Shown: piece after piece, positions 11,691-24,330 of the stretch | Numbering within the stretch: position 1 is the first letter of the stretch | How the letters are laid out: each line of letters begins with the position of its first letter | Assembly (NCBI GenBank): GCA_963514095.1 | Contig: OY741269.1 | Span: 27,266,218-27,330,217, forward strand | Direction of reading: 5' to 3' | DNA from: Eutrigla gurnardus | Lineage: Eukaryota > Chordata > Actinopteri > Perciformes > Triglidae | DNA: 64,000 nucleotides | Notes under the pieces: model-generated | What the model was told of the DNA's origin: nothing | Seen by the model: only the letters and a program-made list of their open reading frames with translations | The model's database searches: none | Position numbers and translations under genes: made by a program

Positions 11691-13649
11691 GAAACTTTAA
11701 TGTGTGCCTGCCTGCTTGTGTATGCACTTCTGAGCCTGGCAGCTCTCTTAATACCTGGCTTTGGAGATGTCAAATCCTTTTTTCATCTCTTTCCCTGTCA
11801 GCTTTGTTCACGCTATCTCCAGCCTTCAGCCCATTTCAGGTTCAGATAAATGCAGCCTGTATGCGAGATATAAACACCGCACCAGATCTGGCTCCGGCAT
11901 TATTTCAGCAAGGATGTAGAGCCGTACATAATGGTTTGTCACCACACAGAACAACATTGCATTTGTGTTGTTTTGGAAAGGTGTAAAATTGGCCTCATCA
12001 TAAGACAAACGGGGGAATAATGGCAAGTTTTTGTTCCCATCACTCAGTAATGATGTGAAAACAGCACGGCTTGCAAATCTGAAGTACAAAGGAAATACTG
12101 CTTTGCTCCTGAGCGTGTTGTCAATGTATATTTCAGTAGCAACAAAGAGATGTGGGTAAACCGAGGTTTATATGGTGAATATTTGATCCGCTCCCCTTTA
12201 GACTGACAGACTTTGTGCAGGAGCTAAGCCCATCTGTCCTCGCAGATCAGGGTTAGATGCATATTTTATGTTCGCAATACTTGTGGGTGCACTTGATGTT
12301 CCATAACAGAAATAGAACGACATTGAAACTAATGGAAGAGCGCTGCCTGAGCTACAGGCTTGTGCGCAAGCAGAGCGAGCCGGATCCGCCAAACCTGAGA
12401 TGTGTGTTTTTTTTTTTTTTTTTTCACCTCAAGTATACGAATAAGGTGTACCTGTCCTTATGTAAGAGTTTGGTTCGCAGGCAGGCGTTGGCATGGCACT
12501 GAAGCTGCTGTCTGTCAGGGGTGCTCCGGATTGAACTACTCCACAGCTGACATCACAGTCCATCTATTTTTCATAGCTAACATCTGCTTGGCTTGCTACA
12601 TTGTCACTATGATTTGCATCAGCTCCCCAGATTCCATGTATAAAACCAACACATGGTAGGTGACTAGAGGAGCGTGCACTGAAGCCTTCAGTCGGCGTTG
12701 GGGCGATGTCTTTACAGGGTTTGATGTAGAGATGAGAATTATTTCGTCTTCACAAATACACAAAAAAAATTCCATTATGGAAAGGTTAGTAGAGTTTTGC
12801 TGCTGAAAGCTGGCAATAAGCAAATTCTGTGACTTCCTGAAGGGAAGCCAGAAAGCGGCAGACACACAGCAGCGGCGAAACATGCTGGACTGTTTAATCA
12901 ACAAGCAAATATCCTATCTATCTCTACAGAGTAAAGGCTACTGAGCTCATTGGCACCACGCAAGAATACCAAAAAATGGTTTTCCATGAAAACAAACCCC
13001 CTCCCCATAAACATATCCCCCCGTTCTGAATGCAATCAAGCCTTGTTCCAGCATGAAAAGCCATTTCCGTCTCCTTAATGTCATTATGAAAACAAATTCA
13101 TGTATTTCTTCATTAGAAATGCAGCTGATGCAGAAAAATGATCCCAAAAAACATCAATTCCACTTGTATTTTTGTGCATGGGCTTGTCTAGATGTTGTAA
13201 AGTCTACATTGATTTGTCCTAGCTTACATTTTTTTTCTTTTACTAATGTCTCAGTAGGGAGTGGTTGCTTCCATTGTTGCCCAAGATGAGCTTTCAGTCT
13301 GGCAATTTGCAGCTTAAATAGACATTTTGCATCCTTCTAAAGAAAGAGTGCTATAAATGGAAGCATCTATAGTGCACAGTGTGTCAGAGCCATGGGCTAA
13401 CAGCATTTATACACATTGTATTCTCCACGCCTGGAATGCTATAAAAGCTACTACGGTATACACACTTAATTCTTTTAAGATATATTCTCCTTTTAGAGTA
13501 CACAGACGAGACAGGAAATTCACAGGTGATGCCTGGGGGCTTATGTGCAAGTGTGTGTGGGCTGCCGCTACGTGCGTGGAAGTTAGCCTTAAATAAAAGA
13601 TTAACCTGCATGTCCTTGCCGTGTTGAGCGCACCAGGCAGGAGTAGTTG

Positions 13650-13870
13650 TGTGCGAGCAGGCGGGGAGGTAGGCAAGCAGGCAAACGGACACCCAGAGGT
13701 GCCTGTTATACCGGCTGAAGTCAGTCAGTGTGACAGACGGAGCTGGAGTGTCTACGCCCGCCCGAGCCTCACGCCACGCCGGCGTCGCCGGAGCTGACAG
13801 GAGCGAGTCCACGGGAAGTTGAGGACCCGTCTCTCGCTCCGGCTGAACCTCTGAGAGGCTCACACCTGAT
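13650..13870. other. short CpG-rich patch inside elavl4 intron 2
   Basis: About 220 bp dense in CpG (ACGCCGGCGTCGCCGG near 13777). A minus-strand frame is open through it, but the peptide is unrecognised and no exon structure is clear. Confidence 0.35.
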
Positions 13871-16082
13871 CAGCAAACACTCACAGGTCAGCGAAGTCGC
13901 CAACACTGATCTCACGAGACCGCAAGCAAGTAAATACCCACGATTGAGCCTTTTTTGAAACGGTTAAGTAAAGCAAAATGTTGTTTTAGATCTAAAGATT
14001 GCTTGAATAAGTGTATTTGCTGGTGGAATACTCCAAACTTGTAATGATGAAATATTGAAAGTAGTATCCAAGAAAATTCTTCTTCTGAAGTCACTTAGTG
14101 AACTTATTTAAATTCTTAAACTTTGTTCTACACTCCTCATACTCTTCACACTGCATAATAGAATAGGAAGGCCTTAATATGCCCATCAATATGAATAATG
14201 TGTAGCTACAGAACACTCTATCCTCCAGACATTCTGAGGTTTCCTGTTGAAACTCCAACGGGGTAAAAATATCCTTTCCTTCCTCAATCTCGACTCGCTC
14301 GAGATAAAAATGATCAAATTATTAAAGCCAGGAGTTGATCTTTCTAACATTAGGTTAGATATGAATTCTAAGACGGGATACAGGTGTATACATCTCTTCA
14401 CCCATCATCCTTCTCTTTACCCCTCCCGCTCACAAACCTGGCTTAGTCTGTTTATGATTTGGATGACTGTTAAAGAGTATAAATCCTCTTGGCAGTCCCT
14501 GCTACAAGAGGGGATCTGTGCTTTGTTAGCCTAAAAGTTTGCGCAAGGAAATTGCACCCATGGGAGAGCAAAACCGGCATACACCAGAGGGGGGGCAGGA
14601 TTTATTTATAACTTTTTTTTTTTTTTTGCATTGATGCTAAGTCATCAGAGAGACCTTGTAGTGCAGAGCGGAGAAGTACCCTAAATGGTTTAGAAGTGAG
14701 CGAACAAACATTTTTACCTCTCTCTCACATTCCCCCATTTAGGGCCCGAGCAGGTTTTACAGCAATTCTGTTCGCTTTTTTAAACTCCCTCCAAATATCG
14801 GCTTGGTTCCTCTCTGCTGCTTGGCAAATCACACTTAAGGGGAAAACCGAGAGGGAACGCGGCGATGGTGATGATGATGATAGCATGTGGTATCCCAGTG
14901 TTATTTCTGTACACACCGTCCTCCATTATCCCCGTGTGTCTGACTCTCAGGCTCCATTTTGTGGCCCATTACGGAGAAAGAGGAAGATGGTCCTGGAGAG
15001 GAATTTTAGTGCTGCGGAAATATGCTTGAAAGTACGAGAGAGAGCAGAAGAAGGCTTTCTGGTTTACAAGCAAGTGTTGTTGGCCTTTTGGTTGTGCTTA
15101 ATCTATTACAGGGAATCTTATTCATCAATTACGTTGACGTGTGTCTATAAATGTGTGTGCAAACTCTTCGCCTTGCCTTCTATACGAGAGCGGCTTGGTG
15201 ATCTACACCGCCTGCCAGCCTGGTGCTCTTTAATGAGATTATCAGGAGAAGAGTGTCAGTAAGTAGGATCTAAAATGAAAGCCATTATGGAGCATTATCA
15301 CAGAGCTGCACCCCCCCACCCCCACCCCCACCGATCCATCTGCTGTATGGCCACCCACACAGCCACTACGCCCAGATTACAGCCATGATTAGCACGGCGA
15401 AGTGCTGCTTAATTTAAACACCTCTGGAGAACATGTGGCACTTTGCTGCATTGCTGACTCACAGCGCTTGAACACACGCAGAGGGCAGGGATGGATTTCT
15501 CCCGGTAGAAGACAACACGGGTATGGTGTTGGACTGTGTGTCTAAATTCAACACACGTCGACCTTTGACCTCTTTGTAGTATGTGAACAATCGTGTGAAC
15601 TTTCTGCTCAACAGCTGTCTCCAAACAACCGTTGTATTATTACTGCCAATCTACCGTTAATCAATTATAAAGTATGACAATAAAAAGATTGTGATAGACA
15701 AACATTCAAAATAAATGATTAATAATTAAATATGTGGTTTTATACTTTAAAAGTAGGATGCTGTAGTGAATAGGAACCCCAGTCCTAAAGTGCCAGGATC
15801 AGGCCACTTTTTAAGTTTCCAGAATAAAGCCAGGCTCTAAATCCCTTCCAGCTCTGGGGGAGCTCAGTATAGTAGCTCACCTTGTGTTTATCCCTTTCCT
15901 CTTTGGAGGAATTTTCTTTGGGGGACTACCAAATCATCAGAGTATTCAACATTTTATCCTAATACTTCGACTTGTGAGTGCTTCATCTTGTCATTGACAG
16001 CCGTTTACTTTGGTGTGATTTCAGTGAAATGCATGCTCCTGTAAACGTAGTCTTTGCAACATATTGGAGATCCATTCTGTAC

Positions 16083-16329
16083 CTGTTATCTTGTCGCGAA
16101 CCAGCTTGCAGGACTCGATCTCGCCAATGCTACCAAACAGGCTGCGAAACTCCTCCTGGGTCATGTTCTGGGGCAGGTAGTTGACAATGAGGTTGGTCTT
16201 GCTGTCGTCATTTGATTGGCCGGTCTGCATGGGCGAGGGGCAGCCGCGGCTGTTGGTGGTCGGCCCGTTGGCTGTGGTGCCTCCTCCGCTGGGACCGTTT
16301 GTCACCGGAGCCTCCATGTTACTGATGAT
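16083..16329 (-). CDS. elavl4: elavl4 exon 2: N-terminal linker and first part of RRM1
   Basis: This 247-nt exon has the acceptor ctcgctccag|ATC and the donor ACAG|gtacag. It encodes 82 codons plus one base, from IISNMEAPVT to VRDKIT(G). Residues 1-42 or so form the variable, Gly/Thr/Asn-rich linker, including GCPSPMQTGQSNDD. RRM1 then begins with DSKTNLIVNYLPQNMTQEEF, where LIVNYL is the RNP2 motif. EEFRSLFGSIGEIESCKLV matches HuD. Compared with mammalian HuD the linker carries an extra Gly cluster (SGGGTT), a tolerated region. An in-frame ATG (NMEAP) would also allow initiation inside this exon. Both splice phases fit the neighbouring exons. Confidence 0.97.
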
Positions 16330-19320
16330 CTGGAGCGAGGCAGAGAGGAGGCGGAGGGAGGGAGGCGAGGAGTCCCGTAGAGCAGAAGGAGAGAGATAGC
16401 ATTCATTAGCAACAGCTTCTATGCTTTGGAACATGAATATGTAGCAAGACTCTGACAAAGTGGTTATTTTCAAAGTTAATTTCCTAAAAAGCATGACTTT
16501 TGTTGCATCAAGTCAAATCAATGAAAATGGCTTTTATAGGCCTACTTCTCAACATTGGAAAGATTTTAAACACATCACTGTTTTGGGTCGCCATACAATT
16601 GATTCTTGGCATTCTACCTGACAGGGATTCAAATGTTATAGTCGTTCAGTAGAACAATGACATTTAACACATTGTTTTTAAATAGTTACCGGATGCCTTC
16701 TTAAATTGTTGGGGTAATATGACAACATAGTGTCAGATGCTTACAACTACATTATCTTTGGTCATGTACAGAAGGTCAAGTTTTGAGTTTACTGCGTTTT
16801 AAAATGGGCGGCACAAACCAGTAGTTGACATCTGTAATAGCTTGCAGCTGTAGATGCTGCTGTTTCCATTTGACCATTAAGTGACCATATTAACCAAAAG
16901 CGCCGTGGTTGCACGTTGTGACAGCGGCTGTGGACAAAACGTGGACTTCAATTTATAAATGCATATTTGAATCTCCAGGCCAACCATTTACATAAGTTAC
17001 AAACAACCACGGACACAACCACCAATTATCATGGTCACTCTTTAAACCGAAACACCTGTCGCTGTGAAATCATTGTGATCCTGTCAGGAATCTACAGAAC
17101 TTGAGTCCGCTGTTGGAATATTACTCGTCTTTATTCAATATTTAAAGCTTTCTAACTCATCTGGACGGCAGAGGCAAATGCCCCTTCTGTTGCCAACATG
17201 CACATTTTTATTGACGTAGGCTGCAAAATGGTCTATACAACAAATACTAGACACAAAGAGAGATTCATGAAGAAGGTAAGCTGCTCCTCTAAATGGTTCT
17301 CTGATAGCTGCTGAGGTTTTGTGGGATGGAACAACAGGGTCAGCCCTTCAGCTAGCTGTTTGACTGCTGCTGTGACGGAGCGAAGTTTGCAGAGCGTCTC
17401 AGGATAAAAGAGTTCAAAAAGGAACTGTGAGCTTGTGTGTGCTGGTGTGAGTATGAAAGAGCGGGGAGGTAGGTCGCACTTTGCTTTTCCACCGGAGCAC
17501 TCTCGATACATATTTAATAGAAATCCTTATTCTGAGCCAACATTGTTCTCCGACAAAAGTCAAATTATTCATACATTTGCATAAAAAAACATTTGTTTGA
17601 TCAAATTAATGGCTTTTTTTCATTTGTGTGTGTGAGTGTGTGTATGAGGGGAGTGTCTGTTTAAACAAATGGAAAGGGTGAAGTCGACTACATGTGGGAA
17701 GATAAAAGAGAAAAAAGACGATGGATGTGCTGTTAAATGTAGCTCATTCTGTCTTGACTCATGCTGAACCGGACCAGGAGACTCTGTTTGCTCACCTCTT
17801 GGACTGATAATAGATCTCCTGGTCTCCATATGTATGCACATTCTTAGAAAAAGGCCTGTCTATTGGAGCACAACCATTGACCAAACATGCTGAACCCCAA
17901 AATTACGATTCAAATATTCTTCAATCTGATTCAGTCCAAAACATTCTAAAGTCATCACTTAGATCTCTCCCTTTCCCCTGTTCAACTATTCAGCTCTGGG
18001 TCTATTTTTAACCATTCTTAAGTACACGCAGACAGGCTGCACTTGGAAGCACGGCTGGTTTTAGAAAAGGAGAAACGGCACACAAGTCGTATCTGGCTCT
18101 ATTTCGGGATCATCAAAAAGACCGGAGCGGCGTTCTAAAAATATATCTCAAAGCGGAATTAAAAAAATTCCCAGTTTGGCCAGAAATAGTTTTTTTCAAA
18201 ACCATTTTAGACATTTACAACGCACCTCCTTCTTCTTCTTTAATCAATTTACTTTTATCCATCTACCCGCATGTAGTTGTAATCAGGGATGGTATGCAAA
18301 TAAATCTCACAATATAACAACACAATGATGTCACCACCATCCCAGTTCATTGTGAAAAGAAAAATCTTCATACCAATACTTAAAATTGGGAATATCTTCC
18401 ATCTAAATACCTGAAAGTGTCATCTTTTCTCTGGCTTCAGAAACACCTTCAAAAAGGCTGTATTCCTTATTATTATTATTATTCTTTCCCTCCATCTAAG
18501 TGTTTAAGAGCAGCAGCAACAAAATGTCAGTCTTGAATCTGTTTCCATTCTCTTATTTTACACACACACACTCTCTATGTGGCATAGGCAGTGCGTTGAA
18601 ATCCCATAGTCAAACACACACACATACACTTACATACACAGGAACAGAACAATGGCCCATAGCAGGAAAACAAACAGACAGGGAGATGTCTAAAAGCTCT
18701 CATGATGAGAGCTGCATGCAAATTGTTCTTTTGACAGTATCCTTTTCTACTCACTCACCATCCCACCACAACAGAGCCACGGAGACGGGCTGAAGACGGA
18801 GGGGGAGAGGAAGGAGTAGTATCCAGCCATAACAGAGCTGATTGGAGAGGGCCTTATTAAATCTGTTTACATTTCCTGCTGGGTTCCATTCTGTCAGCGA
18901 GACTTTCAACTCCATGGGACGTTTTCTGAGGAGTTTTTCTACCAAAATGGCTGCCTCTAATTAACAGGGACCTGCCGAGTCCCCGTGGCCAATTATATTC
19001 CTCTCCTTGTCCCTGCCCACCAGCATTTGCGCTGCTCAGCAGTCCACTTCATGTTGGTGGCGAACACTCGGGCTGGCCCCTGCTCTCCCACCGAGGAAGC
19101 CTCGTACTGCGGACAGAGCCAGGATGTCCTGCTGACTCGGTATAACACACAGCCCTCTCATGATCTCAGCCTGGAGATACGGCTTCTCCTTCTCACAACT
19201 TGTGATTCTCCTCGTGTAGAAAGCAGAGCCTACACTGGGCTGACAGCCTGCCGTTGTTGGAAACAGAAATGTGCGAGATGGTGTTCAAAGATACCTGATG
19301 GTGGTTCTTAAAACTGGCAT

Positions 19321-19998
19321 CTTAAAGGGCCCATGCTTAGCATTTCTGGGGACCTATTGGCAGAAATGAAATGTTATACCTACTTGTATCATAACCTCAA
19401 ACTAAGAAATGTGTTTTTGTGAGCTTAGAATGAGCCCTTATGTACATTTGAACCCGGTCCTCTTCAGAGTCCGATGTGTTGGACCACCATGTTCCTAACG
19501 TTGTCCTCCACTAAAGAAATTCTCAACGAACGCTCATGTTTTGTCGACTAATTGGTCATTTAATTGATGGATCTGTAAAACTTATAGATCACACAAAAGC
19601 ACCACTTTATATATTGTGTTTCTTTTAAATAAGTACTTCAGCATTAAAAAAAAGCATAATATTACTTTTCAATTAAGGAAATCTGAGTTACTAGGACCAA
19701 ATGACTGATTGGTTTACTACTACATGTTTCTACAGGAGCCCAGAATGGACAAACCAAACACTAGCTTGAAAGAGAGTGTGTTTTTACATTAGCTGAAGAC
19801 CACATTAGTTCACTTTGGTTCCGCCAACCACTGTCTGACTTCTGCTGCTCCTAAAGCAGTTTTATTAAAGTATGGATAGCCCTGTCATGGTTTTCCACTT
19901 GTGCCTCATATTACCACACTGGAAAGGGGAAGTAGTGCGCTGACGTCTATTCAGTTGCTTACTAGACGCCACCAAATCCTACACGCTGTCTCTTTAAG
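19321..19998. mobile_element. teleost MITE-like element with short terminal inverted repeats
   Basis: The left end CTTAAAG (19321-19327) is inverted at the right end as CTTTAAG (19992-19998). Internal blocks include GAGCTTAGAATGAGCCCTTA, CCCAGAATGGACAAACCAAA and CGCCACCAAATCCTACACGC, which I recognise in this order from a very common fish non-autonomous repeat. It has no transposase frame. A clean target-site duplication is not visible. The middle part (about 19494-19722) is foreign to the family pattern and looks like a later insertion. Confidence 0.65.
19494..19722. mobile_element. candidate nested insertion inside the 19.3-kb MITE
   Basis: The MITE sequence is interrupted after CATGTT (19488-19493) and resumes at CATGTT (19723-19728), leaving about 229 bp between a 6-bp direct repeat that could be a target-site duplication. 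The inserted piece includes TTTTGTCGACTAATTGGTCA, resembling another fish repeat. The nesting depends on my recollection of the uninterrupted family sequence. Confidence 0.45.
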
Positions 19999-21307
19999 AA
20001 TGACCAAGCAGTTTGGCTTTTTCTCAAACAATGCTGAAGCCACAGTTGCTATAAAGCAAAGTGCATGGGAGGGACAGCTTCATCTGGGATTTGTGCTTGA
20101 GTCGATACAGTAGAAAGGTGGCAAAAAAAGCATCGTAGCAGCTTGAGTCTCTGCAAACCTCAGCGAGGAACTAGAGGTCCGTCAGAAATGCCCACGCTTG
20201 CAGTATGTGTTCAGGAAAGCTAAACGGCACAATTGATTTGTGCGGATGTGGTATAAATACTAATACATCAATATGTACATAGAAATGGAGAAATAAGCAT
20301 TTTTTATTAGCTCCCTCATACATATACAATGGATGAACACGTCAGCAGCTGAATATTGCTCCTCACTCATCTCTGCACAACTTCCTCTACCCCCCGTGAC
20401 CCCTCCCTCCCATCAATCTCTGCACCATCAGCAGCATCACGGACCGGTGTGTATTCATGTAAACACAGTAACAGTATCAGATCATATTACTTCATGGGTG
20501 TGTGGAATGGCTGGGCCATCCGTTTGGCAGCGGTCGTCTCCTTACCATCTTTGGCTGTGTCAGCAATCCCTTCTCTGCCCAGCCCTGGAGCTGTGGGAGC
20601 TCTGCCTGACGCCACTGTGTCTCTGTCGACCCCTATGGAGGGAGCACAGGGAGGGAGGGACGCAGCCCAACGTCAGCATCATACACTTCATTTACAGGGT
20701 TAGGCTTGTGGTGGGGGGAGGGGGTGATGGGGAGGGGAGAGGGGGAAAATGACGGCACCTTTGCAGTCCTTCCACCAGTCAAAACAAAGACAGGTGGCTC
20801 AGGAGTGGTTCGGTTAGCAGCTGATTGGAATGAGTGAGTGGTTTGGCTTGATAAGAAGAAATTGGGGTTGATGGGAAGATCACTCAAATTGGAGAAACAT
20901 TTCTATTTCGACTAGGGGATAAAGATTTTATTCCTTCATTTTTTTTCTCTCCCAGTCCGTTTTAATGACTTGAGAACTTTCGTCGGATTGAATAAAAACT
21001 GCGTGTGTGTGCCGGAGCTGTCGGATTGGTGTGGCGACGGCGATGACCTTGGCAGGGTTTATAATGAGGGTTTCCCTCTTGCTCTCTGTGGGTAAACAAG
21101 CCTGCAGTTGAAGAGACAGAAATGCCACAAATGAGCAGGAAGTCTGTTCACTAGCTCTCCAGAGCAGGGGGCTTTAAATGCCTGCAGCCATCCACGGATG
21201 CTACAAGCAGCCAATTTAGCGGGAGAGGAGGAAGAGAGGAGGGATGACCTCTGCCTTCATTTACGCTTGCAGAGAGATGAAGAGAGGGAGTGAGGGATCA
21301 GATGGGA

Positions 21308-21324
21308 GGGGGGGGGGGGGGGGG
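21308..21324. repeat. 17-base G homopolymer
   Basis: A run of 17 G within a purine-rich stretch (about 21220-21410). Length in the assembly may be unreliable. Confidence 0.9.
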
Positions 21325-22310
21325 AGAAAAGGCAAGGGCTGAGTAATGGGGAAGGCACTTCCAATACTTCAAAGAAAGAGAGAGACAGGGGTGGGGGGGG
21401 AGTAAAGAAAGAGGCTGTACATGCTCTGTTGTCAATGTGTCTTGTAAACTTGAGCAGGAATGCATAATGGAGGTCTAAATGAGAGTGAACTGTCAGCTTG
21501 AAAGGGAAAAAGACGACGGGGCAGGGAGGTTAGGGGAGAAAAGAGGACAGGGAATATTATTTCTTACGAGCTGACGGGTAATAGTGAATATTGGGATATT
21601 TTTGGGGGGAGATGATGTAGAAATGTCGAGTTGAGCCACCTTTTTTGTTTTAGTCTGGTGAGGGCCAAAGGGTATCTATTGACTAATGTAGAATATAGAA
21701 TATAAAATCAATCTCTACTCAATTAATCTGATTAGGACAAATTGGCTAGAAGCATTAGGTTTATTGTTTAAATTTCAATCTTAATAAATGTTGACATTGA
21801 CAGGTGTATTCATAAGCCTTTGAAAAAGATAGCTACACCCCAAGGCTTAGCTACCTCGGGACAGTTCAGAGCCACTACGTACAGTATGGTGGCCCAGCAT
21901 CTCATTAAGAGGGCAGAGGTCAACATACTGTACTGTATAGCCTGCTGTTAAATATAAAGTTGAAAAGCTACCCTGAAAAAAAAAATGTTAAGGCAGAGGT
22001 AAAACATCCAAAAGCATTTTTTCACCCATTCTGCAAAGCCGTCATTTTAAGTGGCGGTGGAAGGGAATGGTGTGCCGCAGCAAGCAGACAGCGCTGTGTC
22101 ATCGTGGCAAATGTTCAAATGTGGTGATACAAATGTAAGAAGCAGCAAGCAGATGTATGAGTCTCCATTTCAACAGTCAACATATAGTGAAAGAGAGCAT
22201 AATGTCGGGGGTAAAAGAAGGAATATTACATTTCTCACAAGTGCATTTTTAAGTCTGCACTACTCAGTGCTCCGTATTCAATGCTCAACCATTCCATAAA
22301 ACACACTCTC

Positions 22311-22311
22311 A

Positions 22312-22375
<64 letters not shown>
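22311..22375. repeat. CA dinucleotide microsatellite
   Basis: A (CA)n tract of about 65 bp in elavl4 intron 1. Confidence 0.95.
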
Positions 22376-22376
<1 letters not shown>

Positions 22377-23260
22377 TTTCATCTTTCTTCATATTCCTCA
22401 CGTGAACACGCGCGTGTGCGTCCTCTGATAAAATCTCAAATAACACTGGAAAAAAAGGGTGCAAAGCAATTACATTCACCAACCATTGAGATGAGAAACC
22501 GCTCATGGATACATTTTCAATTATTCAGGGAATACATTTCAGCCGGTGCTCAGATGCTGGGAAAACGTATTATATAATCAATACACTCTATAACGCCATT
22601 AATATTTGATGCCACAAAAGTGCTTCCTGTCTCCTTGGGCTCCCGGCCAACGGTGTCTGGGTGCTGCAGTCAAATAGGACGAGCCGTATCCACCTCCAGC
22701 AAGATCCGAGAGTAAACATTTGTTTTCCCTCTAAGGGTCGAAACTACCAAAGGCACAGGCTTTCTTCTTAGATTTAAGGATCTTTCCTTCATACTAAGCA
22801 AGAAGATGATCTTGCTTAAACAATGAGTTCCTTTCCTGTTCCTTTTCACCTTCTTCGTCACTCCTTTGCCGCGTTCACACCATAAAACCAACACTTTATA
22901 TTGCCGGCCTGGCGCAGGCTTCCCTCCCCCCTTCTCTTACAAAGCTTAGACAATCAATTTACCCTGACTTGGCCAGGATAGATGGAGGCTGTGGAGACTG
23001 CGGCGTAGACAGTATTCTGCAGGATCTCTCCACTGATAGACACGCTGCCTGGCAGCTACAAAATGGAGCCAGCATGCAACCTTCTGACTTGTTAGACTTC
23101 GCCCCACCATCTTGCTTGAGATACCGTTAGTGATTTCCTTATGCATCTTCATTTTTTAAACGTTATTTGGCCGGAAAATAGGATGAAATGAAATAATCTA
23201 ATAATAATAATGTGTTTTAACACCTGATACTGCTAGACTGACCCCCCCTCTCTCCTCCAA

Positions 23261-23300
23261 AGTGATACTGAATTGGAGTTAGTGATACAGAATTGGAGTT
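23261..23300. repeat. 20-bp tandem duplication
   Basis: AGTGATACTGAATTGGAGTT is followed immediately by AGTGATACAGAATTGGAGTT; the two units differ by one base. Confidence 0.95.
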
Positions 23301-23432
23301 CCTAAACTGACTGAGACACAAAGAGATTAATACAACTTTACTATCTCAGCTTCTCGGCCAGTCAAGCTCCCTGTAATGCTCTCTGCGTTATTGATTTTTT
23401 ATTTTTCTCTCTCCTCTCCCTTTCTTCCTGGC

Positions 23433-23593
23433 CCTCTCTCTCTCTCTCTCTCTCTCTCTCCACCTCCACCAACATCTTCCGAGCTCTGAAACGTCCTGCA
23501 GGTCAGACGGATGCTGGGCCGGATCAATCAGGGAAAGTAATCTGGGACGCCTCATGCAAGCACGAACACACAGACACATCACAGATACTCAAC

Positions 23594-23632
<39 letters not shown>
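23433..23632. repeat. CT tract (23433-23461) and CA microsatellite (23595-23632)
   Basis: A (CT)n tract and a (CA)n tract separated by about 130 bp of unique sequence. Confidence 0.9.
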
Positions 23633-23634
<2 letters not shown>

Positions 23635-24263
23635 CCCTCCTCTGTTGCACTCTGGCCTGCCTGCCTCCAATCTCATCGATCTGCATCTACTTTACCAAAT
23701 GGATTCTTCTCTTCTTCTAGCCTCCTGCACCTCTTTTCTCTCTGTGTGACTCGGAATAATAAATGTTCCAGGCGATGCGAGACGTGTATCTAAGCAATTT
23801 CTCATTTAACTTTGACTTGACTCCCCCCCCACCCTTCTCTTTTGTGATGTTTCAGTCTTCCAGTGAGATCGATGCAGCTTTCCCACACACTCCCTCACTG
23901 CCTCTGGGTAATCGGCACATACTTGTGTAAGTTCGGAGGTCAGGAGATGACAGGATAAGCCAATTGACGAGGGGTATGTCAGACGGGATCTATAACCGTC
24001 TATGACCTCAAGATTTATATTTATTTCCCAATTATAGGATGTATCTTTATTTCCAAATATTAACAATCTGATTGCTGAGTTAGGTTCACTTCTTTCTGAA
24101 CAGATTTTTGCCACATTCTGCATTTAATTGCTCATAAATAAAATTACGTAGCTTTTTCCACACTATTCCCTTAAACTATTTCATGCTGCACTGTGGGCAG
24201 TCAAAAGACAGACCATCCTTCAAGGACAATGACCTGAAGTGCTCCATACATACACAATCATAT

Positions 24264-24276
24264 TCTCTCTCTCTAG

Positions 24277-24329
<53 letters not shown>
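24264..24329. repeat. compound CT-CA microsatellite
   Basis: A CT-rich tract merges directly into a (CA)n tract of about 43 bp. Confidence 0.95.

Positions 24330-24330
<1 letters not shown>

Larger units (their letters stand above)
4783..16082 (-). other. elavl4 intron 2
   Basis: An intron of 11.3 kb. It contains an interspersed repeat remnant (5036-5442), CA/TG microsatellites (6329-6357, 7316-7381, 9271-9312), AT-rich candidate regulatory sequence (about 8515-8720), a 20-bp perfect palindrome (10036-10055) and GC-rich patches (about 11160-11690 and 13650-13870). I found no recognisable coding exon. Confidence 0.85.
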
